NCBI RefSeq assembly: GCF_028553745.1
Contig: NZ_CP067129.1
Coordinates: forward strand, 1,160,501-1,224,500
Length of the DNA: 64,000 nucleotides
Direction: 5' to 3'
Origin: Paracoccus seriniphilus
Lineage (GTDB): Bacteria; Pseudomonadota; Alphaproteobacteria; Rhodobacterales; Rhodobacteraceae
Below the pieces are notes generated by a model. The model was not told the origin of the DNA, made no database searches, and was given only the letters and a program-made list of their open reading frames with translations. Below, piece after piece: positions 49,335-58,994 of this stretch (the first letter of the stretch is position 1; each line of letters opens with the position of its first letter). Position numbers and translations under genes: made by a program.

Positions 49335-50252
49335 ATGACCTATGACCCGAACGACCCCAAGCGCACCAATCCCGTCGACAGTGATCCGGCTGCTCCGAAA
49401 GAAGCATATGTGGAACCGGTCGAGCGCCGTTCCTCGCCCTTGCCACTGATTATCGGTGTTCTGCTGGCCCTGGCGCTGGCATATTTCGTGCTGCAGCGGT
49501 TCATGACCGATGATGCGGTCGAGGTCGAAGGCGAAACCACCACCGTCACCACCCCCGAAGAAGCCCCGGAACCTGCGGTCGATGATGCCGTCACGACCGA
49601 GCCCGCGGTCGAAGAGGCTGCCCAGGAGGCCGAAGCTGCCGCCGAGAACGCCGCCGCTGACGCCGAAGCCGCTGTTGAAGAAGCTGCAGAAGATGCCGAA
49701 GCCGCCGCTGACGATGTTGCCGCCGAGGCAGAAGCCATGGTTGATGACGCCGAAGCTGCTGTTGACGCGGCCGTGACCGACGCCGAGACTGCTGCAGATG
49801 ATGCCGCGGCGCAAGCCGATGACGCGGCTGCCGATGCCGAAGCTGCTGTTGATGGCGCGGTGGATGACGCAGGTGCCATGGTCGATGATGCCGCAACTGA
49901 CGCCGAAGCTGCCGTTGACGCGGCCGTGACCGACGCCGAGGCTGCTGCAGATGATGCCGCGGCGCAAGCCGATGATGCGGCTGCCGCCGCCGAAGCAGCG
50001 GCTGATGGCGCGATGGATGAGGCCGATGCCATGGCCGATGATGCCTCGGATGCCGCAAGCGCAGCCGCTGATGATGCCGCCACGGCTGCCGACAGCGCAG
50101 CCACGGCAGTCGAGCAGGCTGTCAGCGGTGCTGGCGAAGCCGTTCAGGATGCCGCGACGGATGCCGTCGACGCAGCTGCAGATGCCATCAAGGATGCCTC
50201 GGACGCGCTGAACAGCGCCATTTCCGTCGAGGAACCCGCGACCGGAAACTGA
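49335..50252 (+). CDS. Single-pass membrane protein with Ala/Asp/Glu repeats
   Basis: 305 residues. A short cytoplasmic head with Asn/Asp/Pro (1-38) is followed by one membrane segment (about 39-58, PLPLIIGVLLALALAYFVL) and about 240 residues almost entirely Ala, Asp, Glu and Val. The tail consists of degenerate 11-residue units such as DAEAAVDAAVT, favouring a long acidic alpha-helical or coiled-coil rod. At DNA level a block of about 90 bp is duplicated with a 153 bp (51-codon) offset. GGAGG six bases upstream sets the start, and a textbook terminator follows. No family recognised; a periplasmic spacer or stress-type protein is possible. Confidence 0.8.
   Translation: MTYDPNDPKRTNPVDSDPAAPKEAYVEPVERRSSPLPLIIGVLLALALAYFVLQRFMTDDAVEVEGETTTVTTPEEAPEPAVDDAVTTEPAVEEAAQEAEAAAENAAADAEAAVEEAAEDAEAAADDVAAEAEAMVDDAEAAVDAAVTDAETAADDAAAQADDAAADAEAAVDGAVDDAGAMVDDAATDAEAAVDAAVTDAEAAADDAAAQADDAAAAAEAAADGAMDEADAMADDASDAASAAADDAATAADSAATAVEQAVSGAGEAVQDAATDAVDAAADAIKDASDALNSAISVEEPATGN
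49746..49988 (+). repeat. Internal direct repeat, two copies of about 90 bp
   Basis: The block starting GACGCCGAAGCTGC at 49746-49835 recurs at 49899-49988 with only a few substitutions (for example GAGACT versus GAGGCT, GATGAC versus GATGAT). Spacing is 153 bp, an exact number of codons, so the repeat keeps frame and could expand or contract by recombination. Confidence 0.85.
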
Positions 50253-50290
50253 TTTCCTTCGGTTGATTGCAAGAATTGATTGTGCTGTCG

Positions 50291-50322
50291 AGGCCGTGCG
50301 CAGATGTCGCGCGGCCTTTTTT
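50291..50322 (+). terminator. Intrinsic terminator after the Ala-rich gene
   Basis: A 9 bp stem GGCCGTGCG/CGCGCGGCC (one T-G pair) with a 7-base loop and six T residues. The clearest intrinsic terminator in the window. Confidence 0.9.
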
Positions 50323-50331
50323 CTGCCTTGA

Positions 50332-50368
50332 TTGTGCAGCATAGTTGCTTGTGCAGCATATTTGCAAA
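50332..50368 (+). promoter_or_regulatory. Tandem TTGTGCAGCATA repeats and TTTGCAAA upstream of pntA
   Basis: TTGTGCAGCATA occurs at 50332-50343 and again at 50349-50360, 17 bp apart in the same direction, followed immediately by the palindrome TTTGCAAA (50361-50368). The elements lie about 100-135 bp before pntA, a position for activator or repressor binding. TTTGCAAA is the core reported for PccR-type short-chain acyl-CoA regulators of Rhodobacter. Confidence 0.45.
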
Positions 50369-50465
50369 GCTGCGCCAATATGAAAGCTGACGCACTTGTG
50401 AAAGATTGTTGCGCAGTGCTATGCAGTTGCGGTTGCGATAACAGGACACGGGGGGCTTGAACGCC

Positions 50466-52040
50466 ATGAAGATTGGCGCTTTGAAGGAGAGTTTTGAGGG
50501 GGAGGCGCGTGTATCGATCACGCCGTCCTCTACCGGACATCTTCGGAAGCTGGGACATGAAATTTATATTGAATCCGGGGCAGGTCAGCGCGCGGGATTC
50601 TCGGACGAGGATTATATCAAGGCAGGCGCAACGATTGCGTCTGACGCGGCGGAACTGATCGGGGCGGTCGATATCGTCACCAAGGTGCGCCAGCCCGTTG
50701 ACGGCGAAATCTCGCAGATGCGCGAAGGTCAGTCGATCATCTCGTTCTTCTATCCCGCTCAAAACGCGGATCTGCTGGAGAAGGCCAAGGAACAGGGCAT
50801 TACCGCCATTGCCATGGACATGGTGCCGCGGATCTCGCGCGCGCAAAAAATGGATGCCCTGTCCTCCATGGCCAATATCGCGGGCTACCGATCGGTGATC
50901 GAGGCGGCGAACAACTTCGGGCGTTTCTTCACCGGGCAGGTCACGGCGGCGGGCAAGGTGCCCCCGGCCAAGGTTCTGGTCGTTGGGGCCGGTGTGGCCG
51001 GCCTGGCGGCCATCGGAACGGCGACCAGCCTGGGGGCCCAGGTCTATGCCTTCGACGTGCGTCCCGAGGTGGCCGAGCAGATCGAATCCATGGGCGCCGA
51101 GTTCGTCTATCTCGATTTCGAGGATCAGGTTCAGGATGGCGCCGCCACGGGCGGTTATGCCGCGCCTTCGAGCCCGGAATTCCGCGAAAAGCAGCTTGAG
51201 CGTTTCCGCGAGCTTGCACCGGACATGGATGTCGTGATCACTACGGCGCTGATCCCGGGCCGCGACGCGCCGGTGCTGTGGACCAAGGACATGGTCGAGG
51301 CAATGAAGCAGGGCAGCGTCATCGTTGACCTTGCGGCCGAAAAGGGCGGCAACTGCGAGTTGACGGTCACGGACGAGCGTATCGTCACCGACAATGGCGT
51401 GACGATTGTCGGCTATACCGATTTCCCCAGCCGCATGGGCGCACAGGCGTCCGAGCTCTATGGCAACAACATCCGCCATTTCATCTCGGATCTGACGCCC
51501 AAGAAGGACGGTGTCATCGTTCACAACATGGACGACGATGTGATCCGCGGGGCCACGGTGACCCATGGGCATGACATCACCTTCCCGCCGCCAAAACCCA
51601 AGGTGGCCGCGATCGCGGCGCAAAAGCCCAAGGAAAAGAAAAAGGAACTGACGCCGGAAGAGCGTCGTGCCGAAGAAATCGCCGCGTTCAAGGCCGAAAC
51701 CAGGTCGCAGGTGAAGATGCTGGGGATCGGCGCGATCGTGCTGCTGCTGATCGGGCTTGTCGCTCCGGCCAGCTTCATGTCGCATTTCATCGTTTTCGTC
51801 CTGGCCTGTTTCGTTGGCTTCCGCGTCATCTGGAATGTGGCCCATTCGCTGCATACGCCGCTGATGGCGATCACCAACGCGATTTCCTCGATCATCATTC
51901 TGGGCGCCTTGATGCAGATCGGGTCCGGCTCGGCATGGGTCGTGATTCTGGGTGCATTGGCCGTGCTGATGGCCGGCATCAACATCTTTGGCGGCTTCCT
52001 GGTGACGCGCCGGATGCTGGCAATGTTCCAGAAGTCGTAA
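50466..52040 (+). CDS. pntA: NAD(P) transhydrogenase subunit alpha
   Basis: 524 residues, the full-length two-subunit form. Domain I (about 1-370) binds NAD(H) ([26 protein letters not shown] loop, GGNCELTV), and a linker rich in Lys/Glu ([18 protein letters not shown]) leads to four membrane segments of domain II (about 415-520). With PntB it uses proton motive force to make NADPH. Start ATG 50466 begins with the conserved MKIGALKE; the upstream TTG is not needed. Confidence 0.96.
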   Translation: MKIGALKESFEGEARVSITPSSTGHLRKLGHEIYIESGAGQRAGFSDEDYIKAGATIASDAAELIGAVDIVTKVRQPVDGEISQMREGQSIISFFYPAQNADLLEKAKEQGITAIAMDMVPRISRAQKMDALSSMANIAGYRSVIEAANNFGRFFTGQVTAAGKVPPAKVLVVGAGVAGLAAIGTATSLGAQVYAFDVRPEVAEQIESMGAEFVYLDFEDQVQDGAATGGYAAPSSPEFREKQLERFRELAPDMDVVITTALIPGRDAPVLWTKDMVEAMKQGSVIVDLAAEKGGNCELTVTDERIVTDNGVTIVGYTDFPSRMGAQASELYGNNIRHFISDLTPKKDGVIVHNMDDDVIRGATVTHGHDITFPPPKPKVAAIAAQKPKEKKKELTPEERRAEEIAAFKAETRSQVKMLGIGAIVLLLIGLVAPASFMSHFIVFVLACFVGFRVIWNVAHSLHTPLMAITNAISSIIILGALMQIGSGSAWVVILGALAVLMAGINIFGGFLVTRRMLAMFQKS

Positions 52041-52052
52041 GGAGAGGGATAT

Positions 52053-53495
52053 ATGGAATACGGATTTACCACGGCCGCCTATGTGGTCGCCTCGGTCCTG
52101 TTCATCCTGTCTCTGGGCGGGCTGTCAGGACAGGAAAGTGCAAAGCGGGCCATCTGGTATGGCATTGTCGGCATGGCGCTGGCCGTGCTGGCCACATTGT
52201 TCGGCCCCGGCAGCGGGAACTGGTGGCTTTCGGCCATCATGATCGCCATCGGCGGCTCGATCGGCTGGGTCGTTGCCAAACGCGTGCAGATGACCGAAAT
52301 GCCGCAGCTTGTCGCGGCGATGCACAGCCTTGTAGGCCTTGCGGCTGTCTTTGTCGGCTTCAACGCCCAGATCGAACTGGCGCGCGTGTTGCGGATCAAG
52401 GCCGAAGGTGCTGCGCATGATTTCCAGGGCTTTGCCGCCGTTCTGGCGCACAAGACCCCGGCGGAAATCGCCATGCTGAAGATCGAGGTGTTCCTCGGCA
52501 TCTTCATCGGCGCCGTGACCTTCACCGGTTCGGTCGTGGCCTTCGGAAAGCTGGCGGGCAAGGTTGACGGCAAGCCCAAGAAGCTGCCGGGTGGCCATAT
52601 GCTGAATGCCGCCGCGCTGTTGCTGTCGGTGCTTTTCGGTGTCCTCTATTGTGCGGGCGTCGGCTCGGGCGTGTTCTGGCTGATCCTCGTGATGCTGCTG
52701 GCCTTCTTCATCGGTTATCACCTGATCATGGGTATTGGCGGCGCGGATATGCCGGTCGTCGTGTCGATGCTGAACAGCTATTCGGGCTGGGCCGCTGCGG
52801 CCATCGGCTTTACGCTTGGCAACGATCTGCTGATCGTGACCGGTGCGCTGGTCGGTTCCTCGGGTGCCATCCTCAGCTATATCATGTGCAAGGCGATGAA
52901 CCGGAACTTCGTCTCGGTCATCCTTGGCGGCTTTGGCGGTCAGTCCGGACCTGCGGCGGAAATCGAGGGCGAACAGATCGCCATCGACGCCGATGGCGTG
53001 GCTGCCGCGCTGAACGAGGCCGACAGTGTCGTGATCGTGCCCGGTTACGGCATGGCTGTCGCCCAGGCACAGGGAGCGGTCAGCGAGCTGACCCGCAAGC
53101 TGCGGGCCGCCGGCAAGAATGTGCGCTTTGCGATCCACCCGGTCGCCGGGCGTCTTCCCGGTCACATGAACGTCCTGCTGGCCGAAGCGCGGGTGCCCTA
53201 TGACATCGTGCTGGAGATGGAAGAGATCAATGACGACTTCCCGGATACGGATGTTGTCATCGTCATCGGTTCGAATGACATCGTGAACCCGGCTGCGCAG
53301 GAAGATCCCAACAGCCCCATCGCCGGCATGCCGGTGCTGGAAGTCTGGAAGGCCAAGCAGGTCTTCGTCAGCAAGCGTGGTCAGGGCACCGGCTACTCGG
53401 GTATCGAGAACCCGCTGTTCTTCAAGGAAAACACCCGCATGTTCTATGGCGACGCCAAGGACTCGGTGAACAAGCTGCTGCCGATGATTGACTGA
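52053..53495 (+). CDS. pntB: NAD(P) transhydrogenase subunit beta
   Basis: 480 residues. About eight or nine membrane segments (1-270) form the rest of the proton channel. Domain III (about 300-480) binds NADP(H) and shows [44 protein letters not shown], and [16 protein letters not shown]. Twelve bases after pntA with a GGAGAGG site. Closed by a strong hairpin. Confidence 0.96.
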   Translation: MEYGFTTAAYVVASVLFILSLGGLSGQESAKRAIWYGIVGMALAVLATLFGPGSGNWWLSAIMIAIGGSIGWVVAKRVQMTEMPQLVAAMHSLVGLAAVFVGFNAQIELARVLRIKAEGAAHDFQGFAAVLAHKTPAEIAMLKIEVFLGIFIGAVTFTGSVVAFGKLAGKVDGKPKKLPGGHMLNAAALLLSVLFGVLYCAGVGSGVFWLILVMLLAFFIGYHLIMGIGGADMPVVVSMLNSYSGWAAAAIGFTLGNDLLIVTGALVGSSGAILSYIMCKAMNRNFVSVILGGFGGQSGPAAEIEGEQIAIDADGVAAALNEADSVVIVPGYGMAVAQAQGAVSELTRKLRAAGKNVRFAIHPVAGRLPGHMNVLLAEARVPYDIVLEMEEINDDFPDTDVVIVIGSNDIVNPAAQEDPNSPIAGMPVLEVWKAKQVFVSKRGQGTGYSGIENPLFFKENTRMFYGDAKDSVNKLLPMID

Positions 53496-53521
53496 GCAGG
53501 GGCAATCCTGCTTGCACAATG

Positions 53522-53550
53522 AAAGGGTCGCCCGCTCGGGCGGCCCTTTT
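53522..53550 (+). terminator. Terminator of pntAB
   Basis: AAAGGGTCGCCCG pairs with CGGGCGGCCCTTT (one T-G pair) and runs into TTTTC. Confidence 0.85.
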
Positions 53551-53638
53551 CTGCTGGTGTCAGGGGTTGGGCGGGCCCTTGCTTGACATGCGTGCCGGTT
53601 CACGCCAATCGATGATGAACTCATTTGAAAGGGCAACC

Positions 53639-54067
53639 ATGGATCTGCGTCAGCTTAGCCCCTCGCTCGCGGTGTCACCTCAAATTCAGCCATCCGATGT
53701 CCCATCGCTGGCCGAGGCGGGCTTTCGGGTATTGGTCAACAACCGCCCCGACCAGGAGGTCGATGCCGAAGTCGATCATGAGGCGATGAAGCGTGCGGCC
53801 GAGGCCGCCGGAATGGTCTATCACTATCTGCCCTTCGTGCCCGGTCAGATCACGCCGCAGATGATCACCGATTTTGCCGAAGCGACCTCGGGGCAGGGGC
53901 CGGTTATCGCCTATTGCCGCTCGGGCAATCGCAGCACGGTATTGTGGGCGCTGACCCAGGCGGGCAAACGCCCCGAGGACGAGATTTTGCAGATCGCGGC
54001 CGAAGCCGGATATGATCTGACGCCGGTGCGGCCCTTGCTGGCCTCGCTGGTCAGCCGCCGGGGTTGA
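53639..54067 (+). CDS. TIGR01244/DUF442-family phosphatase or sulfurtransferase-like protein
   Basis: 142 residues. The dual-specificity-phosphatase-like fold includes VLVNNRPDQEVD and YHYLPFVPGQ, and the active loop CRSGNRS holds the catalytic cysteine (AYCRSGNRSTVLW). The family, often fused to Blh or SQR-like sulfide enzymes, is described as beta-lactamase hydrolase-like sulfur transferase; here it stands alone. AAAGG seven bases upstream sets ATG 53639; the longer frame starts inside the pntB terminator. Confidence 0.85.
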   Translation: MDLRQLSPSLAVSPQIQPSDVPSLAEAGFRVLVNNRPDQEVDAEVDHEAMKRAAEAAGMVYHYLPFVPGQITPQMITDFAEATSGQGPVIAYCRSGNRSTVLWALTQAGKRPEDEILQIAAEAGYDLTPVRPLLASLVSRRG

Positions 54068-54097
54068 TCCGGCGTCGCAACATCTGTTGGGGGTGTC

Positions 54098-54442
54098 CTA
54101 GGCGGGGACCCCCAGCGCGCGTTTCACATTTGCCGTCCAGCCCAGCAGCCGCAGGTCATCTGCAATGATGGCCGGGCGTTTCATGACGCTGGGTTTTTCG
54201 CCCATCATCATGACGGGATCGGCCTGTTTTTCCGCATCCGACATGCCACGCCAGGTCAGGCTGGCGCGATTGATGATCTTTTCGCCGAATTCATCCACCA
54301 TGCGCTGGCGTTCTTCCTGAGACAGCGGCGCTTTCTGCACGTCGCGAAATTCGACCGTCCAGCCGTGTTCTTGCAGGGCGGCCTGCGCCTTCTGGCAGGT
54401 CGAACAATGTCCAAGGCCAAACATCGACAAGGTCTTGCTCAT
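54098..54442 (-). CDS. ArsC/Spx/YffB-like thioredoxin-fold protein
   Basis: 114 residues. Thioredoxin-fold ArsC family with the N-terminal GHCSTCQKAQAAL, keeping a CXXC pair where many ArsC proteins have only the first Cys, followed by DVQKAPLSQEE and a C-terminal KPSVMKRPAI. This is closest to the YffB/ArsC-like group, whose members have no proven arsenate reductase activity. No ars genes lie nearby. Convergent with the TIGR01244 gene. Confidence 0.82.
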   Translation of the reverse strand: MSKTLSMFGLGHCSTCQKAQAALQEHGWTVEFRDVQKAPLSQEERQRMVDEFGEKIINRASLTWRGMSDAEKQADPVMMMGEKPSVMKRPAIIADDLRLLGWTANVKRALGVPA

Positions 54443-54460
54443 GACGGGTCTCCGCGGGGA

Positions 54461-54535
54461 TCAGATGAAGGGAACAAAGGGCACGCCACAGGCTGAAAGT
54501 GCAAGCAGCGCGACGAGGGCGGTGAACAGGCGCAT
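54461..54535 (-). CDS. Tiny lipoprotein, 24 residues
   Basis: MRLFTALVALLALSACGVPFVPFI: a complete lipoprotein signal with lipobox LSAC (Cys17) and only seven mature residues plus the lipidated Cys. A GGAG site seven bases upstream of ATG 54535 argues that it is translated. It lies between DUF3422 and the ArsC-like gene, all on the minus strand. Entericidin-like or other envelope-stress micro-lipoproteins are comparable; no name is assigned. Confidence 0.6.
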   Translation of the reverse strand: MRLFTALVALLALSACGVPFVPFI

Positions 54536-54593
54536 GAAATGGCTCCGACAGGATATCACTGCCGTTATCGCCGTGGCGTGATCTGCGGGCAAG

Positions 54594-55946
54594 TCACAAT
54601 TCCTTGCCGGGTTCGCCGTGATGCAGGCTTTGGCGAATCCGCCGCATCCCCCACCAGACAACCAGAACGGCCACCGGTGTCAGGGCTGCGACCAGGTAGG
54701 ACTTGTTGACATGCAGCGCCGCGGCAGCCGGATAGAGCGCATAGGACAGCAGTCCGACGGCGTAATAGCTGATGGCCACCACAGACAGCCCCTCGACCGT
54801 GTGTTGCAGGCGCAGTTGCAGCGCCGCGCGCCGATCCATGCGCTCCATCAGGGCCTGGTTCTGGGCCGAGCGTTCGACATCGACCTTGGTGCGCAGCAAT
54901 TCGCCCGCCCGTGCTGCCCGTTCCAGCATGGCCTCCAGACGGCTTTCATTGGACATGATGGTCCGCATCGCGGGTTGATAGCGACGGCGCATGAATTCGG
55001 TCAGCATCTGGCGGCCGTAGAATCGGGTTTCCCGCAGCGCATCGATACGGTCCATGACGATGGCCTCATAGGCGCGGGTGGCCCCGAAACGAAAGGCATT
55101 CTGCACCGCCTGGGCCTCCAGTTCTGCAGATACGGACAGAAGCTCTTGCAGGACCGCATCGGCATTGCGCGTTTCATCGCCCATGCTGTCGACAATGGCC
55201 GAAAGCCGGGTATCCACGGCATTCAGCTTGCGCCCAAGGGAGCGCGCCCGGCCAAGGCCCAGCATCGACATGGCCCGATAGGTTTCCAGTTCGACCAGTC
55301 GATGCACCAGACGACCGGTCCTGCCCTCGCCGACATCGGGGCGCACGAAAATCACGAAACGCATCCAGCCATCGGCATCGATGCGGAAATCTCCGGCGAT
55401 CATTGCCGTCTGGTCCAGCACCCATACCGCGGTCAGGCTGTCCTTGGCGAAGAGATCGGCGGTTTGCTCCAGCGCCTCTTTGGGGTCATCGGGCATGATT
55501 TCGACCTGCACCATGACTGCGGCGACCCGCTTTCCCGGTGCATTCATCTGCCATTGGTTCGAAAAGATCGCCCCCGCGCTGGGGTCAAAGGGGCGTATGG
55601 GCAGGCCGGATGAACTGGCCATATAGGTCACGAATTCGGTGTGGCTTTCCCATTTCAGGTCATAGCGACCCAGCTTGCCCTGATAATGGCTTTCCTCGGG
55701 ATCGGGACGGGGGCCTCCATGGCGGGTCGTCAGTTCGGTCAGATGCGCCATGTCCACGGCACGATCGCGGTTCGAGGCGTCTATCGGTTCCTTGAAGGCC
55801 ACGAAGACACAGGTTGCAGGCGCCTTGAGGCGTGGCGAAGGCCGGTTATGCAATTCGTTGACCAGCGAATAGCGCAACGGATGTTCGGTCGCGGGGCCCA
55901 CCTTGATCTCCTGACTGTTGGGTTCGGGCAGACCATTGACTGACAT
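54594..55946 (-). CDS. DUF3422 family protein
   Basis: 450 residues. N-terminal HPLRYSLVNELHNRPSP is the hallmark of DUF3422. A long helical middle section (about 230-390) contains heptad-like segments and RARSLGRKLNAVDTRLS. Two hydrophobic segments near the C terminus (about 388-435, SYYAVGLLSYALYPAAA and YLVAALTPVAVLVVWWGM) resemble a CorA-like membrane end. Function unproven. Start 55946 is chosen to leave room for divergent promoters; ATG 56039 would add 31 residues. It has no strong ribosome site. Confidence 0.82.
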   Translation of the reverse strand: MSVNGLPEPNSQEIKVGPATEHPLRYSLVNELHNRPSPRLKAPATCVFVAFKEPIDASNRDRAVDMAHLTELTTRHGGPRPDPEESHYQGKLGRYDLKWESHTEFVTYMASSSGLPIRPFDPSAGAIFSNQWQMNAPGKRVAAVMVQVEIMPDDPKEALEQTADLFAKDSLTAVWVLDQTAMIAGDFRIDADGWMRFVIFVRPDVGEGRTGRLVHRLVELETYRAMSMLGLGRARSLGRKLNAVDTRLSAIVDSMGDETRNADAVLQELLSVSAELEAQAVQNAFRFGATRAYEAIVMDRIDALRETRFYGRQMLTEFMRRRYQPAMRTIMSNESRLEAMLERAARAGELLRTKVDVERSAQNQALMERMDRRAALQLRLQHTVEGLSVVAISYYAVGLLSYALYPAAAALHVNKSYLVAALTPVAVLVVWWGMRRIRQSLHHGEPGKEL

Positions 55947-56070
55947 TGACGTCGAGGCAAGTCGGCGTTTTGTCTCATGACAGGGAAGGGGCGCACTGTT
56001 GTTGACCGGCCACGTTGAAATTTTCTCAAAATCCGCCATTCTACCAAAGGTTGTGCATTGGGGGTGTTGC

Positions 56071-57219
56071 GTGAGACAAGGGATATTTGGCGGTATGGTG
56101 GCCTGTGCCATCGGGCTGACCGCGATCGGGGCACCAGATCGCGCAAAGGCCGAGGCCGATCTGCTGCAAGAAAATGTGGACTTTGCAGGCATGATCTTTC
56201 ACCTGCAGACCGGTGTTCCGGGGCTGATCGTCGGCGCGGTGCAGGACGGTCATATCGCGGTGCGCGGTTTTGGTGAGACGCAGCGCGGCAACGGCGTGCA
56301 GCCTGACGGCGACACGGTCTTGCGGATCGGTTCGATCACCAAGGCCTTTGCCGGTCAGATGCTGGCCGAAGCCGTGGTGCGGGACGAGGTCGCCTTTACC
56401 GATCCCGTTGCGCCCTTGCTGCCGGGCCGTTTGGGGGAATCCGTCGCAGGCCATGAAAGGATCCGGCTGATCGACCTTGTTACCCATTCTGCCGGTCTGC
56501 CGCGCGAGGTGCCCCGCGAAGAAGGGCCACCCGAGGATCCCTTTGCCACCATTACGCTGGATGCCTTTGCAGATTGGTTCGACGGCAATCAGCTGCAGTT
56601 CCAGCCCGGCAGCGCCATTTCCTATTCGAATTTCGGCTTCGACCTGTTGGCGGCGGCGCTGTCCTCGGCCGGTGGCGCGCCCTATTCCGAGCTCTTGGCG
56701 CAGCGGATCACCGGTCCGCTGTCCATGGATGACACCGGCTACGATCCCTCGGACGCGATGCGTCAGCGCATGATGACGGGCCATGCGCCCGACGGCAGCC
56801 CGATGCCTGATGTGCCTTCGAATGAGGTCATCACGGGGTCCGGCGGGCTTTACAGCACCGCGAATGATCTGCTGCACTGGATGGCCTGGCATCTGACCGA
56901 TCAGGAACCACATGCCGAGATGCGCTTCCTTGATCACGCCGTCTATGTTCGTCGTGATGGAAAGGATGCCATCGTGGCCATGGATGAATCCGGTCGGATG
57001 GACGGTATGGGACTGGGATGGGTGGCGATGGAGGCCACGGCAGAACATCCCTTCATCCTGCAAAAGGCCGGGGCGCTTCAGGGGCAGATGTCCTATATCG
57101 CCTTTGCGCCAGAGCATGATGCAGCGGTCTTCGTGTCGATCAACCAGTTCGATTTCTCGGCTGCCTATGCAATGGGCGAATTTGCCAATGAGTTTCTGGC
57201 CCAGTTGAGCGGGTTCTGA
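56071..57219 (+). CDS. Beta-lactamase-fold serine hydrolase (class C / AmpH-like)
   Basis: 382 residues. Signal peptide (1-26, ending PDRAKAE). The SXXK motif is Ser88-Ile-Thr-Lys91 ([10 protein letters not shown]), the YXN motif is Tyr-Ser-Asn in [11 protein letters not shown], and a [15 protein letters not shown] segment is family-typical. It likely acts in the periplasm on peptidoglycan (DD-peptidase), as a beta-lactam hydrolase, or as an esterase; sequence alone does not decide. A GTG start with GGGGG upstream is chosen. No ampR is present. Confidence 0.82.
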   Translation: MRQGIFGGMVACAIGLTAIGAPDRAKAEADLLQENVDFAGMIFHLQTGVPGLIVGAVQDGHIAVRGFGETQRGNGVQPDGDTVLRIGSITKAFAGQMLAEAVVRDEVAFTDPVAPLLPGRLGESVAGHERIRLIDLVTHSAGLPREVPREEGPPEDPFATITLDAFADWFDGNQLQFQPGSAISYSNFGFDLLAAALSSAGGAPYSELLAQRITGPLSMDDTGYDPSDAMRQRMMTGHAPDGSPMPDVPSNEVITGSGGLYSTANDLLHWMAWHLTDQEPHAEMRFLDHAVYVRRDGKDAIVAMDESGRMDGMGLGWVAMEATAEHPFILQKAGALQGQMSYIAFAPEHDAAVFVSINQFDFSAAYAMGEFANEFLAQLSGF

Positions 57220-57251
57220 GCGCGGGCGACATCTGGCGCGTCTTCGCCGTT

Positions 57252-57282
57252 GCCCCCACAGCCGGCTTCGGCTATCGGGGGC
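57252..57282 (+). terminator. Hairpin before purM
   Basis: GCCCCC/GGGGGC outer stem encloses an inner AGCCG/CGGCT hairpin with a GCTT loop. It ends 22 bases before purM and lacks a T run, so it may end the upstream hydrolase transcript or act as a purM leader structure. Confidence 0.5.
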
Positions 57283-57304
57283 GCAAAGTAAGCCGGGGGC
57301 GCCA

Positions 57305-58345
57305 ATGACACAGAACGGGATCAGCTATCGCGATGCGGGCGTCGATATCGACGCAGGAAACGCATTGGTCGAGCGTATCAAACCAGCCGCCGCGGCGACC
57401 AGACGCTCGGGCGTCATGGATGCCTTGGGTGGTTTCGGGGCGCTGTTTGACCCCAGGGCCGCGGGATATGACGATCCGGTTCTGGTCGCGGCGACCGACG
57501 GAGTCGGCACCAAGCTGCGCATCGCGATCGATACCGGACATCTGGATGGGGTCGGTCAGGATCTGGTGGCTATGTGCGTCAACGACCTGGTCTGCCAGGG
57601 TGCCGAGCCATTGTTCTTTCTGGACTATTTCGCGACCGGCAAGCTGTCCATCGACGAAGGCGCACGCGTGGTCGAAAGCATCGCGCGCGGTTGCCAGATT
57701 GCAGGCTGTGCGCTGATCGGGGGCGAAACCGCCGAGATGCCCGGCATGTACAGCGATGGCGATTTCGATCTGGCCGGGTTTGCGGTCGGAGCCATGCAAC
57801 GCGGCACCGCGCTGCCTGCCGGTGTGACCGAGGGCGATGTGCTGCTGGGTCTGGCCTCGGACGGGGTGCATTCCAACGGCTATTCGCTGGTGCGCAAGGT
57901 TGCGGAACATGCCGGGCTGGGTTGGAATGACCCGGCGCCCTTTGCAGAAGGCACGCTTGGCGCGGCCTTGCTGACGCCGACACGGCTTTACGTGAAACCG
58001 GCGCTGGCCGCGGTCCGGGCGGGTGGTGTTCATGCGCTGGCCCATATCACCGGTGGCGGCATCACTGAAAACCTGCCGCGCGTCCTGCCCAAGGGGCTGG
58101 GTGCGGATATCGATCTGGGCAGTTGGAAATTGCCGGCGGTGTTCGGTTGGCTTGCCGAGGCGGGCAATATTGCCGAGGCCGAGATGCTCAAGACCTTCAA
58201 CAGCGGTATCGGGCTGATCCTTGCCGTCGAGGCCGATCGCGCCGATGGGATCGCGGCCTTGCTGGCCGAGGCTGGGGAAACCGTCAGCCGCATCGGGCAG
58301 GTGATCGCCGGAGAGGGTGTTCGCTACAGCGGCAAACTGGCGTGA
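57305..58345 (+). CDS. purM: Phosphoribosylformylglycinamidine cyclo-ligase
   Basis: 346 residues. Fifth step of purine synthesis, producing AIR. Conserved blocks: [54 protein letters not shown] (in part), [29 protein letters not shown], and [13 protein letters not shown]. It overlaps purN by 4 bp. Confidence 0.97.
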   Translation: MTQNGISYRDAGVDIDAGNALVERIKPAAAATRRSGVMDALGGFGALFDPRAAGYDDPVLVAATDGVGTKLRIAIDTGHLDGVGQDLVAMCVNDLVCQGAEPLFFLDYFATGKLSIDEGARVVESIARGCQIAGCALIGGETAEMPGMYSDGDFDLAGFAVGAMQRGTALPAGVTEGDVLLGLASDGVHSNGYSLVRKVAEHAGLGWNDPAPFAEGTLGAALLTPTRLYVKPALAAVRAGGVHALAHITGGGITENLPRVLPKGLGADIDLGSWKLPAVFGWLAEAGNIAEAEMLKTFNSGIGLILAVEADRADGIAALLAEAGETVSRIGQVIAGEGVRYSGKLA

Positions 58346-58932
58346 AAAGGGTCGCGATTCTGATATCCGGTGGCGGCTCGAACATGCTGCGGCTGGTCGA
58401 GGACATGCATGGTGATCATCCGGCCCGTCCGGTGCTGGTCGCCTCGAATGATCCGCAGGCTGCCGGTCTGATCAGGGCGGCCGATCTGGGCATTCCGACC
58501 ACTGCGGTGGATCATCGCGACTATCGCGGCGATCGCGCCGGTTTCGAGGCTGCCTTGCTGCAGCCGCTGCTGGCCGCAGAGCCAGACATCATCTGCCTGG
58601 CGGGGTTCATGCGAATCCTGACGCCGGATTTCGTCAGCCGCTTCGCGGGGCGGATGCTGAACATCCATCCCTCGCTGCTTCCGAAATATCCCGGGCTGCA
58701 TACCCATGCCCGCGCGATCGAGGCCGGTGATGCCGAGGCCGGAGCCACCGTGCATGAGGTGATCCCGGAACTGGATGCCGGGCCGATACTGGGGCAGGCG
58801 CGTGTGCCGATTCTGCCGGGTGATACGGCCGATACGCTTGCTGCCCGCGTTCTGGTCGAAGAGCACCGGCTCTATCCGGCGGTGCTGCGGCGATTCGCCG
58901 CCGGTAATCGCAGCCCGATCGTCAAGGGCTGA
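58342..58932 (+). CDS. purN: Phosphoribosylglycinamide formyltransferase
   Basis: 196 residues. N10-formyl-THF-dependent GAR formylation. The start is the GTG of a GTGA overlap with purM. Visible blocks: [51 protein letters not shown] (in part; catalytic Asn/His), and the [14 protein letters not shown] folate loop with catalytic Asp. A terminator hairpin follows. Confidence 0.96.
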   Translation: MKRVAILISGGGSNMLRLVEDMHGDHPARPVLVASNDPQAAGLIRAADLGIPTTAVDHRDYRGDRAGFEAALLQPLLAAEPDIICLAGFMRILTPDFVSRFAGRMLNIHPSLLPKYPGLHTHARAIEAGDAEAGATVHEVIPELDAGPILGQARVPILPGDTADTLAARVLVEEHRLYPAVLRRFAAGNRSPIVKG

Positions 58933-58965
58933 TCGTCGGGGCAGAGCACTGCAGATGACGGCATG

Positions 58966-58988
58966 CAGGGGGCTTGACCGGCCCCCTG
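58966..58988 (+). terminator. Terminator of purMN
   Basis: CAGGGGGC (58966-58973) pairs with GCCCCCTG (58981-58988); AAGCTTTT follows. Lies between convergent purN and the ThiE-like gene. Confidence 0.75.
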
Positions 58989-58994
58989 AAGCTT

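Noticed and set aside
49182..51854. An 890-codon minus-strand ORF with Gly/Ile/Ser-rich repeats
   Set aside because: It is antisense to the Ala/Asp/Glu repeat gene and pntA, whose frames have strong family motifs and ribosome sites; its length is a by-product of GC-rich codon use.
54098..54442. An arsenate resistance gene
   Set aside because: The protein is in the broad ArsC/YffB group and there are no arsB, arsR or acr3 genes nearby, so an arsenic role is unsupported.
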